Positions 48,701 to 58,592 of a stretch of DNA of 64,000 nucleotides are shown here, piece after piece. The position numbers and the translations under genes are program-made. This DNA is from Nautilus pompilius (Eukaryota > Mollusca > Cephalopoda > Nautilida > Nautilidae). Numbering within the stretch: position 1 is the first letter of the stretch; every line of letters begins with the position of its first letter. The DNA lies in contig JACATO010002213.1 in NCBI GenBank assembly GCA_018389105.1, positions 124,001 to 188,000 of the forward strand, read 5' to 3'. The notes beneath the pieces were generated by a model. That model made no database searches. It was not told where the DNA came from and worked only from the letters and a program-made list of their open reading frames with translations.

Positions 48701-51700
48701 TTTCTATCTTCACTCAGAACCTGAAACAAATATCCATTTTATGATTTTGAAAAAGGTAGGTTTTGCATGATGCATACCAAAGCACACTACAAAATGATAT
48801 TTAACTTATTTACATACACCTTCACAAGCATGCAAAAAATGAACCACAAATTAACATAATATAAAAACTGACAAAACTTTTGTAACAACCTAATAGTTTC
48901 AAAAGTGGTCTCTTTAGAACTAGAGTTGGCAAACTTTTTATCCTGTGTGCTGCATAGGACTGTGAAGGGGTCAAGCAGGTGTGTGGAATAGCCCCCCCCC
49001 CCTCTACTGATGGGGTCTGGGGAGCCATATTTAATATAAAAAGATGAATTATATACAAATAATTTATTTAAACAAATTTTTTTAAAAAATGATATACAAT
49101 TATTTGTAAAATCTGGGGCATAAAAATATTTCTCTTTCTCTAAGTAAAAAAAAAAAAAGAATAATAAATAAGGCTTATTGTACTAACATCTTAGTTGCAG
49201 CTTCCCAGTTCTCTAAGAGTTTACTAAAGTGATGTGGCAATTCACCTTGTACTCTTTGAAAACTGCCACACACTTGTGGAAAATCAAGCACACACAAACA
49301 TGGTATTTACTTCTGTGAAGAAATACTTTGGTGTTGAGTCTTTGTTAAACATTCTGCATTCATGTTTCTCTTGGGGGCTCTCATCTTTCACCCAAGTCAC
49401 AAATGCAAATCACCATCTTGGAATGGAGAGCATGACCAAATAAGGATCACAAACAAGGATTTGGTGGAGTGGCAGTGAAGAGATGCCATCAAACATTCTT
49501 ATGGTCTTTATATACTGCCTTGTCCATTGACACTTGATCTCCATTGTCATGATATGTGGATGACAGAAAGTTGTAGGTATGTGAGCTGTTTGGCTTCCAA
49601 TCATTGGTTGGCATGAATCACCATAGAATACTTCGTAGTGTCTGGCTTTTTAGTTGTCAGTTCATATGATTCATCACATCTTAGTTTGCTTGAACTACAT
49701 AACTGTGCAACCTCTGGTTATCAATGCAGGTGGGTTACTACACTTGTTAATGTGCCACCATGCACATGATTATTCAATACTCAGTTTTAGTTTTCATAAT
49801 TATTCAGTGGCCCATGGGAATTTGTTTTACTACTTAAGGCCCATAGTAATGTACTGCCACAGGGAACCTAGCACTCTACTTAAAATGAAATGCTGCTGCT
49901 TCAAGCTGTATCTGGCCTGTAGGTGGGCCACAGTTTTCCTATTTCTGCTATAGAATTTGAAGCCAGTTTCTATTTAATGACATTTAAGAAAATATTTCCA
50001 TAATGTAATGCAATGAAAGCTGATAAACTGCCTAACACTGATGAAACTTGGCTAAAAGATGGGAGCAAATGAAGTAGATCTTGGGCACTACAGCTACAAT
50101 AATGCTCATAATAGAGAGAGGATGCATCCATTTTTAGAAAGGGGAGGGTTTATTGTTGCACTGTTGGTAGATAACAATTTGTTTCACATTGCACACACAC
50201 TTTTTAACATTTTATTTTCTTTATATAATAAAAACTCTTTTAAAAATGGAATTTAAACTAGCTAAAGAATACCATTGAAATCAGAGTTATTAGCAGTGTC
50301 AGTGCTGCCCTATATGACTAAAGGTAAATGTGTTAATCAGATCACTAAAATCCTCTTTCCATTGCTAAAAGGGATAGATTGAAGAACTCTGAGCTGCTCT
50401 CATGAAAGCAAATGGCAATTGTTTCCAAATGCTAATGAGGTTATTGATGGGGAATAACTGGGTGTCAGCATCTGACCTGGCCATCTGGTTCACCTGGAGT
50501 TCAGAATCTCAGATCATCTAGGTGCCCAGGAAATTCAGTGAATACTCTGTGGAGTAGTTAGCTGACTCTTATAATTCATTGACCTTGCATGTGGTTCATC
50601 TCTGCTCTGCTTTGGAAAATCAGATTTCAAAAATGCCCTGCTGTTGCTGTTCAGAACTGTCAGACATTAATAAGACAGCATTTTTTTTTTTTTTATCTGT
50701 TAAGCTCAGAATTTAAAACTTAGTTTAACATTTAAATATGGACTTTTCACTAATTTTCAATAAAATATTTGTTTTTTCTTTAAAAAAATTGCTCGACTTG
50801 TCTTCTATTAAAACTTATTAAAGATTGTTTTACTAAAAGTACTATCATTGTATATTTTTATAAAGTGAAAGTAAAAAAAAAAAAACTGGTGTATCAGCTC
50901 TCAACAGCAACATGCTTTGCTTCAAAGCTTCAATTGTTTGTTTTACATACTGTCATCTATTGATTGAAATTTGCTGAATAGCAAAATATTGTATTTGAAT
51001 CAACAAGAGTTTGTTTGTTAGCATGATTCATTGTTTTAGAATTTGCTAGAATGTATTCTCTCAACAAAAAAAAAATTAACAAGCATTTCCAAGCCTGTAG
51101 TGTTTGTATGGTACATTGTTCATGCATGTTTAAATTCTGGTTATTGAGAACTTGCATTTTGATCTAAACTCTTCATTAAAAAGAAACCTGATATCAGTAA
51201 ACACTAAGTTGAATTGTTTGGCAAAAACAAAAGGGCTTTAATAACAGAGTGACCAGCAGTGACCTTTTGACAAAATCTGACAGTCCAGCCATTGTTGTGG
51301 AATATTGCACCATTTTTTGATCAGGGCCACTTCTAACTGATCAGAAGACTGTGGGTAGACTTAGCACAGCTCCCTAGGATTTTCCAAGCATGTTCAATCA
51401 GACTTAAGTTTGGGGGCTCATAAGGCTACATGTGAGTGAAATTGTAGAACTGAGATGCAATATTAACAGCATGTACACATTGCAGACAGGTGTTGTCATC
51501 CATGATTAAGTTAGGACCTTGCTATTGGGCCAGAGAAATGACTACAGCATAATGATCTTATTTCTGCCTCTGACACAGGTTATGTCACCTGTCCTAATGT
51601 TGATAAGATCAGTTCTTCTGCCAACATGAATACCAGTCTGTACCATTAAGTTACTCCTACAGGTCTGGTGTTGCTGGGTAATGACTCCATTTCTTCAGCT

Positions 51701-54700
51701 TGTCTTCACACGTTTGCCATTCCATTGTTGATGTCTAGATAGAATTTAGTCTTTTCATTGAAGAAAACATGGTGCCAGTGATTCAACTTCTGTGTTGCCA
51801 ATTGCGTGTATAGCTGTTGATGGCATCATGTTTGATGGATATGCAGCAGTGGACCACATGACATTAAACTAAACCTTGTTACAAACTGTGTTTAAATCCT
51901 ATGTGTGGTGCTCTTTGAAGGTCATTTTGGAGAGATTATGCTACTGAAAAACTGTTTCTTCTGGCAAGGGTGACAACATAATTCTTAACAGAGTTTGTAA
52001 CCCTTAGGTGACCTGAATGAAGTATCCCCATGAACTGACCAGACTGACTGTACCTTGTTAATGCTTTAGAAATGACACTGCAATGAACATTATACTGGGA
52101 AGTAATGGTATTCTGTGTCATCTCTTGTCGAACCATCTTGATGGCTTGATCCACCTCATTTTATATTAATCAATGTTTATGCCTTCTTAAACTGACTTGC
52201 ACCACTTACATGGCCATTTTATAGAGGAAATGAAATGGTAATGGGTCATATGTAAATTAAGTGGGAGAAGTAATTTATACATGAGTTGCTCAGTTCTGGA
52301 GAAGATAATTGTAATATAAATGTATGTGCAATGTCATGTCTGAGTTTCTTCCCTCAATATGCATATCCTTTAACCAGTATGTAAACATGTTTGAACAATG
52401 TTTCATATAAAGATTGCAGGTTTGGAAATTTTTGTTGCCTAGTTTTTTTTTGTGATAAGTATATTTATCTATTGTCTAAACTTTGTTCCAAGGAAAAATC
52501 TTGTTTAAATCAATATCTGCTTAAAATTTTTTGTTAGTATGATTTATTGTTTTAGAATTTGCTAAATGTAATCTGTTGTTTGGATTTTGCTACATAGAGA
52601 AATCTGTTGTTTAGACAAATACTTAAAGCTTGTTAGATAGCACAATGTGTTTTTGTAATGTTTGCTAATTTATACCTTTTATTATTTGAACTTTGATAAA
52701 TTAGCACCTTCTAATAGTTAGTAGCATTTGTCAAATAGGCCAGGCTTCATGCATAATTCTTCAGTTTGCTGTGGTTATAATCGTGAGCATCTTCAGAGGG
52801 AACGGCACAAGTGGGGCGAAACTTCTTCTCCACCCAACTCTCAAAGTTGATGACGATAGTGTAGTGATGGCATTATTTTTTGCCCCGTGCACTATGCTCA
52901 TGGGGTGCCTGGTGAATGGGGCAAGAAATAATGAGCCTGATCACCTCTTGCTGAAGGCTAAAAGGTCAAAGGCCAGAAAGAGCAGCACTGTAGGAAAATA
53001 CAGTATACAACTTTGGCAGAGCTTGTTATCTCCCCCCCATGTAAAAGTCTTGCAGATGCCTGTGACCATAACAAGAAATGTTGAAGATGCTAAATGAAGT
53101 GAACAACCCGGGGTTTGTGTTGTTGTTGTTATTTAAAATTAAAAAGGGGAAACAACCAAAAGTTGATAGAAAGTTAGGAGTATCGCAGGTGAGAATGTGG
53201 AGTATTAGATAATTTCATACTTGACACGATTTGGCATTTAATGTTTTTGTTACCTTGTCAATTTTATTCAGAACCAAGTGAACTGCTCTCATTAAAATAA
53301 AAAGAATTTCCTAGGTTTGTTGATTAAAAGTAATTCAAGGTATCTCTTCAGACTTGCTTTTTTTTTTTTTGCTTCTCAAATAGGTGCCACATATCCACAC
53401 ACACACACACACATTCCTAGAACTTATGATCTTTAAAGCAAAATATTACCAAAATTTTCCACTAAACTCGTATAAACTTTGGGAAAATAGAAAAACAAAT
53501 GTGGGAGGCTATAAAAATTGTTGATAAATAGAGAGAACAATTCATCATACAATAAAGTCTTGCAGTATTTGATGGAAAGACAAATAAGAACAATCAAATT
53601 AAATAATAAAATAAATCCATATGCCTACTATAGTCATTGTCCTGAATTTCAGAGTTATTTATGATCTCATACTATCTTCTCATCATTAACACTAATAATA
53701 CTTAAAGCATCTCTCATCACTTGGATTTCTTAGAATAATTTGATTCACCATAATAACAGCAGTAATTTTTCAAAATATTTTCCACTCCTGCATATCTTGA
53801 ACCACAAGTTGGATCCTAGTCACACAACTCCATAAAACTGTTTCCAAGTTAGTTTGATTAATTTGCATAAATTAATGATATTTTAATAAACTTTACTAAA
53901 GTTATTTAATGAAGGTATATTTAAGAAGCCCCCAAGTTCAACACAAAAAATAGGTGCTGTCATTGCTGTGGCTATTTTCCGATATGATGATAAAATCTAA
54001 ATTTTGTGTGTTTTTTTTTTCAATTCAGGGAAACAGATGTTTTCATTGGTAATACTTTAAACCTGTTGTTTAATTAAAATTTAAGTAGGTACATGTCTTT
54101 ATTCTATTCCGTATTTTCTGGACAGGCTTTTTTTGTATCAGTATTAATTTTTATAGGTTTATATAATGTTGTATTGTATACAAAACAAAATTAAAAATTT
54201 TAGTTACAAATGAAAATCACAGTATTCAGAAATTCATTCAGAGGAATTATAAAAAAAACCCAGCAAAGTAGTGTTAAGTAAAAGTTAGTCTTGACCCCTT
54301 AAAACTATTGAGTTAACAAAATTACTCAGCAAAATCTTTTAAGATGAAATATAACCTGGTATTATATATGTTCAGACTGTAACTAATTTACACACACACA
54401 CACCCCCCCATCACAAACATCTCAGGGAGATCTTTGTTTGTAAAGTATGTGAAATAATCTGCAGACATTGTGTTTAGTGAACTGGATTTTCATCTAAAGT
54501 AAATACAAAAAAGCACTGAATTTGTTTAGTTCACATGGATAAACTATTAGTTTTCAGTTCACTTGTATGAAGTGCAATGACGATTAAAACAGTGATATTA
54601 TCAACCCTTCCTCTGCCATTTACCCCCATGACTTGATGTATTTTGCCATTACCCTCTTACTCCCATGAAAAGAAATGTATAGAGGCACAGAAAAAAGATG

Positions 54701-57700
54701 ATGGAACAACTTTATTATTAAAAGAAGAGGAAATCTATTTACAATCAAAAGACAACAAAATAAATAAAATCTTACCAATAAAAGTTGTTTTTTTTTTTCA
54801 GAACAGATTTTTGTGGGATAAAATATATATGAACAGTTTTGTTTTTATGATTCATAAATTTTGAATGAATATGATTTTATTATCAAAAACAAAGGAATTT
54901 TAGGGGGTTAGGGTAGATAGTACATCCTACATCAAAGGGAAATGCATCCATCCCCCAAGCATCTACACCCATGCCAGCCATAATTTTTCTAACACAGGCT
55001 GACCGGGTATAATGTATTACAGAATTAATACTTAATTTGCAGGTATGATATATTTACCCCTGGTTGAGAATCACTGGATTGAAAGGTTTAAAAAGGTGCT
55101 AGATAGTGGTTAGATCAGTTTTGTAAAGTTTAAATGATTGGAGTTCAGTAATTAGAGATATTTGTTGTGTATTCTATTTTTTTTTTTTTTTTTTTTTTTG
55201 CTTACTAAAGCTGCAGGTGGCAGTGTTTTTTAACCTACATATCAAAATGATGCTTTTCCATGTATTCTTTGTTTTGGCTTTGGCTATTAGATGTATATGG
55301 TTTAATTATTAAATGAACCATCGTGGCTTTTGTATATATATTTTATGACTCTTTTTCTTTCTGCTTTATGCATTTTACATTCAAGAACAGTTTTTAACTG
55401 TAAGTAACTAATTAATAAATTGTGCATGCTCTGTTCTTAGAAAGAAATTATTGAGTGACTAGGATGGTGGAGATCTGCATGTAAAATGTTTTTCTTAACA
55501 TCCATCAAATGCAAATCAAGATGTAGCTGAAGGTTATACTCTTGTTCATGAAAGAGCAGACCTGTTTATCGTTGGAGTGAGACTTTAATAGCAGTTCAAC
55601 TGAAGAAAGAAAGAAATCTTTTTTTTTCTCCAATGGAATTTGTTACCATGTAAAGGAAAAAAAAAATTTTAAAGAGAATTGTAGGCTAAACTATGGCACG
55701 GTAAAGTTGGATATCTTTATACACACACAGGGAGGGGGGGTAAAGCAGCCATTTTCCATTGAGGTTGAAGTTAGAGGTATCATCACAAAAAAAAAAAAAC
55801 AAAATGACATTGTACTTATTTTAAATTAGGTCACAGGACCCTGGATCTTTGTCTGCTTTTACAGTAAATTCTCGTATCATCTCTTGTGATTAGACTACTG
55901 GACTGTCAAGGCTAACTACTGCGCTGGTTTGATTCCCACATGGTTCTTCTGTTCTTCTTCACCAACTGGTCATGTAGCTTTCTTTCATGCACTTCAATAC
56001 TTTGACAACTAAAGGTGAAGAGCTCTAGTAAGGCTCTCTCTGCTGAAGTCAGAAGGCCAGACCCCTTGCGGTGCATGATTGGCAACAGTTTATAGCAGAC
56101 AACCACAGCACTATGCTCCCTCACCAGGGTCATCGCTATTGTAGACATCAGTGTAAGACAATAATAACAAAGTATTGCAGTTCAAAAAAATTACTTGCAT
56201 ATTAAATACACAAATCTTTTTTTTTTCCTTTGTCTTTTGTTATATGTTAAATGAGTGGACAGCTATGAAATCACAACTACTATCAGTGGTTGACGGTCAC
56301 TTATACTGATATGAATGTACCTGTGTACTTACATTTAGAATTAATAAAAAAATTAATATAGACTATTGGAACAGGTGCTAATTTAGTGTATTATGTTTAT
56401 ACATTAAGTTTCTTGATTCTGAGAAAATGCTAGGAACATTCAAATGAAAGCTAATTGGATACATTACGGCTAATGTTTCTGTTCTATCCTTTTGTTCCAC
56501 CTAAAATCTTGATAATTAAAATTTTTCAGATCACTAATTATTGTGGGGTGATGACAGTAACATTGTAACTTATTTACATCTTCACAGCTACATAATTGCA
56601 AGCATGCTTTTCTTTCATATGTGCAAAAATGCATTTTGTCTATAAAATCGCTTTGATATGAGGTATCCCACCATTCTTGAACATCTGTCAGCTTGGTGAG
56701 TTTCAGGCAAAGAGTGAAGAGAAAGTTCATGACAAGGGATTTTTTTTCAGATAAAATCAGTTTTCAAAAAGATCACAACAAATGTTTCATTGGACACCAC
56801 CACGTGAACTACTGCATAAATACACCATCATTTGAGAAGATGAGATCTAATAGCTTTATGCTGCTTGAAATGTCAAAGAATATATGATTGGTGTGAAGTA
56901 TAAACAACAGGGCATATAAGATAGTAAAACTATTATTAGTTATATTACAGTAAACTCATGGCACAACTTTGCTAACTGTTCGTTATATGTGAAATGTAAT
57001 AAGATTTTTATATAAACTTTACAACATTTGCTTTTATGTATATACACAGGTGACAGTAATTGTGGACTTACAATGAAACATCTCTTGTATATGTAAATAT
57101 AGTGCAAGTAGTTATATGACTGATAGAAATTATATACTTGACAAAATGGTTCAATAATACAATATGTTTGGACTTTAATCACATAAGAAATTTTGCATAA
57201 AAATATTCTCATTTTCATTGATAAGTCTGCCGTTTGACTGCATGTTTCAGCAGTGTTTATCAGTAGCATGTACTATCTGGCAGCTGTTTGTATATGGCAT
57301 TTAGAATATGAACCTTTAACATAATTTCTTCTAGTTTTGTTCATTTTGACCTTACTATTTTAGCAAAATAGCTCTTAGTTTTTAAGTTGTTTTAATCTTC
57401 TGAGAAGCGTATGCAATGTTAGTTTTGTCTTTTAGTTATGAAAATACAAACAAACAATAGTTATTTAAATGATAGAAATTCGAATCTCAGTTTTGGTTCT
57501 TCAAGTTCTGGAAATTTTAAATCATGTTCTTTTGTTTGAATTTAAAAAAAATAAATTCTACTTGTGTTAGGTAAATAGATGAACTGGATAAAAGAGTTGG
57601 AAAGTTTATTGCAGAAATTAAGGATGTATTAATGTAATTAGATATTAATTCTGTTATTTGTATGAAACAATACTCACAAGTGTCTAGTTAAAGATTAATA

Positions 57701-58078
57701 ATACAATTTTAAATTTCTTGTATTTTTATACACTATCCTTAAAAGGGCCAAGAATTTTGTTTTAACATGTGTACAAACCCTGTTCTAAGTAAACAAAAAC
57801 TTTGAGGTTTTTATAGATCCACAAAATCTCTTAGTGGACCTTAAACTACTCCTCAATCATTGCAAGATAGCAAATATTTTCTTCTCTCTTTTTTTTTCTC
57901 TCTCTTTAGTGTGGTTGGTACTGGGGTCCATTAACATATCAAGAAGCAAAAGCAAAGCTGGATGCTAAACCAGATGGGTCTTTTCTGGTCAGGGATAGCT
58001 CAGATGACCGTTACATTCTTAGTCTTTCATTTAAGTCCAACGGTCATGTGTATCATACAAGGATTGAGCATCACAAAG
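35136..58078 (+). CDS. SOCS6/SOCS7-like suppressor of cytokine signalling, 5' part (3 exons)
   Basis: SOCS6/7-class proteins bind phosphotyrosine through an SH2 domain and recruit an elongin-cullin E3 ligase through a C-terminal SOCS box to damp receptor and insulin/cytokine signalling. Three exons are visible: 35136-36704, 41848-41894 and 57910-58078, with matching phases. The long N-terminal region is Ser/Pro/Gly-rich and ends with the SH3-ligand-like PPPLPVKKK, as in SOCS7. The SH2 part starts CGWYWGP and contains GSFLVRDSSDDRYILSLSF with the phosphotyrosine-binding Arg. CGWYWGP fits SOCS7 slightly better than SOCS6; a single invertebrate ancestor of both is likely. About 595 codons are seen; the end of SH2 and the SOCS box lie beyond 64000. 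Exon 1 has one frame break. Confidence 0.88.
36705..41847 (+). other. SOCS intron 1
   Basis: 5.1 kb, AT-rich after the first few hundred bases. No transposase or paired repeat was recognised. Short open frames at 37052-37243, 37608-37802, 40759-41022 and 40940-41266 have no similarity I know. A TA microsatellite sits near 37242-37254. Confidence 0.5.
41848..41894 (+). CDS. SOCS6/7-like exon 2
   Basis: 47 nt between acceptor TTGCTTCAG and donor GTAAGT. It joins exon 1 in phase (G+GT) and encodes DLRYDFIKNMDQLKN, leading directly into CGWYWGP. It corresponds to the short linker before SH2 (LRK in SOCS7, ELKKLAKQ in SOCS6). A second CAG ten bases on would break the frame. Confidence 0.8.
42011..42800. 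mobile_element. Fold-back / MITE-like element with inverted arms
   Basis: The left arm 42011-42075 contains CTCACCCTCTCTGATTTTGA then TGAAAC. The reverse complement of the right arm 42732-42800 contains CTCACCCTCTCAGGTTTTGA then TGAAAC, preceded in both by an ATCAAAT.ATCA block and CCTCC. The arms are about 65-70 bp, imperfect, about 650 bp apart. The centre encodes nothing recognisable, so this looks like a non-autonomous DNA transposon. The superfamily is unknown. Confidence 0.55.
43000..45515. other. SOCS intron 2, AT-rich stretch
   Basis: No gene, transposase or repeat structure recognised. It contains long T runs (for example 44906-44923). Confidence 0.45.
45524..46582 (+). mobile_element. 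Tc1-like element with TIRs
   Basis: The left end reads CCACCAAAAAGTTTGGAAGA then AAACAG.AATTTGTGGG. The right end, reverse-complemented, reads GGCCACAAGTTTGGAAAAAA then ACAGATTTGTGGG. These are clear imperfect inverted repeats of the AAAAGTTTGG type found on Tc1-like elements. The interior plus strand has a decayed frame with ITAQPDLTRTKPCSLQCLRS and AGQKG, which resembles the Tc1 linker between HTH and DDE domains (ITAQ..RxxKPVSL..xLxxAGLKG). About 1.06 kb. The catalytic domain is not recognisable. Confidence 0.65.
47806..48893 (-). mobile_element. Mariner element with perfect 23-bp TIRs
   Basis: The left terminus begins TTAGGTTGTTACAAAAGTTT (47806-47828 in all). The right terminus 48871-48893 is its exact reverse complement over 23 bp. 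TA at 47804-47805 and 48894-48895 is the target duplication. The unit is 1088 bp against about 1.3 kb for full mariners, so it is internally shortened. The TTAGGT start and the transposase resemble the Hsmar1/SETMAR (cecropia) group. It lies antisense in SOCS intron 2. Confidence 0.88.
47880..48290 (-). pseudogene. Mariner (SETMAR/Hsmar1-like) transposase, C-terminal part, broken
   Basis: Minus strand: KTITAERYCRESNGVHQKLS, a stop, then LVNRRGPILLHDNASPHVAK, YEVFPHPAHSPDLSHTDYHL and FKHLDSFL. A frame change leads to NGINVLVTCWQRCTDCNGTY and FD at the end. The second and third catalytic Asp of DD34D are present (LLHDNA and HTDYHLF). The N-terminal half between here and 48870 has no open frame I can follow. 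It is inactive: at least one stop and one frameshift. Confidence 0.85.
48900..49960. other. SOCS intron 2, possible decayed hAT-type repeat
   Basis: The left side (48921-48955) carries AGAGTTGGCAAACTTTTTAT and the right side (49921-49935) GGTGGGCCACAGTTTTCC. These recall the ends of some non-autonomous hAT repeats, but I could not align them as TIRs. The 49654-49953 open frame matches nothing. Confidence 0.25.
51014..51055 (+). repeat. Direct repeat, left copy
   Basis: TTTGTTAGCATGATTCATTG then TTTTAGAATTTGCTAGAATG. It matches 52530-52570 at about 90% in the same orientation. The two copies flank the Tc1-like pseudogene. Confidence 0.65.
51240..52180 (-). pseudogene. Tc1-like transposase pseudogene (SOCS intron 2)
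   Basis: On the minus strand from about 52154: YNVHCSVISKALTRYSQSGQ, then SGHLRVTNSVKNYVVTLARR and N, the second HTH and GRPRVT hook of a Tc1-like transposase. Near 51515-51470, LIMDDNTCLQCVHAVN is the second catalytic block (FMDDNAxPHRA). Near 51410-51270, SLIEHAWKILGSCAKS and NGAIFHNN are the SPIEHVWDxLGRR...WxxIPQ C-terminus. It is interrupted by stops and frame changes. TIRs are not resolved. Confidence 0.75.
52530..52570 (+). repeat. Direct repeat, right copy
   Basis: TTTGTTAGTATGATTTATTG then TTTTAGAATTTGCTAAATG, matching 51014-51055. An ATCTGTTGTTT motif is repeated just downstream at 52571 and 52601. Confidence 0.65.
53395..53413. repeat. CA microsatellite
   Basis: (CA)n run in SOCS intron 2. 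A second short CA run, followed by C residues, is at about 54391-54408. Confidence 0.85.
53420..55860. other. SOCS intron 2, AT-rich stretch
   Basis: No gene. GGTTGAGAATCACTGG at 55063-55078 looks like the CAGTGATTCTCAACC terminus of a hAT-type repeat, but its partner was not found. There are long T runs (55177-55200). Confidence 0.4.
55880..56150 (+). repeat. tRNA-derived SINE, best-preserved copy
   Basis: GATTAGACTACTGGACTGTC (A-box region) is followed at 55925-55935 by GGTTTGATTCC, a near-perfect B box. The body runs to about 56150 and ends with CACTATGCTCCCTCACCAGG, shared with 22195-22300. Tail and target duplication are not defined. Antisense open frame 55912-56148 is a by-product. Confidence 0.65.
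57910..58078 (+). CDS. SOCS6/7-like exon 3 (SH2 domain, N-terminal half)
   Basis: 169 nt, acceptor CTCTCTTTAG, donor GTAAGT. Encodes CGWYWGPLTYQEAKAKLDAK, then PDGSFLVRDSSDDRYILSLS and FKSNGHVYHTRIEHHK. The FLVRDSS motif holds the SH2 Arg that binds phosphotyrosine, and HTRIEH follows as in SOCS6/7. The exon ends one base into a codon. I found no following exon before 64000, so the downstream intron is at least 5.9 kb. Confidence 0.95.
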
Positions 58079-58592
58079 GTAAGTCAATTTTTTTTTTTTT
58101 GTACACTTTGTTGGCCTTTGAGAAGGGACTAACTAACCTAGCTTGGCAAATTTCCCATAGCATGGTGGCTTCTTCCTTTGTTGTACAGTCAGCGCCAACA
58201 TGAGGTGCTAGACCATTCCGGGCAAGTTACTTTTTTATGCCCTTCTTCAGTCACAGTTTTTGATTGCTAGCAAAATGAATAATACATTTCTGAACAGAAT
58301 ATTTCAACTAGAATGAAAAAAACTCAATAAATAAAAATAAATGAAATAGTCAAAATCTGTGCTTATCTTGGTCGGTCCCTGATAACAATGAGTGTTCTCA
58401 CTAAGTCAGTTAAGTTGGATGGCCAGTTAACAGGATCTGACAAATCTAAATTCTCTTCATTTAAAACCCATTATATCCCAAGTTTTTTTTTTTATTTCTA
58501 CAACCTTCTTGTGATTTTTTAAATTTACATCAGATGTATGTAAAATGTTATGTTCAAATACCCTTTATTTCTAGAAATGAGCAAAATAATAA

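Noticed and set aside
52771-53097. 108-aa open frame on the plus strand in SOCS intron 2
   Set aside because: Somewhat GC-richer than its surroundings, but no family match and no suitable splice phase; could be a decayed repeat.
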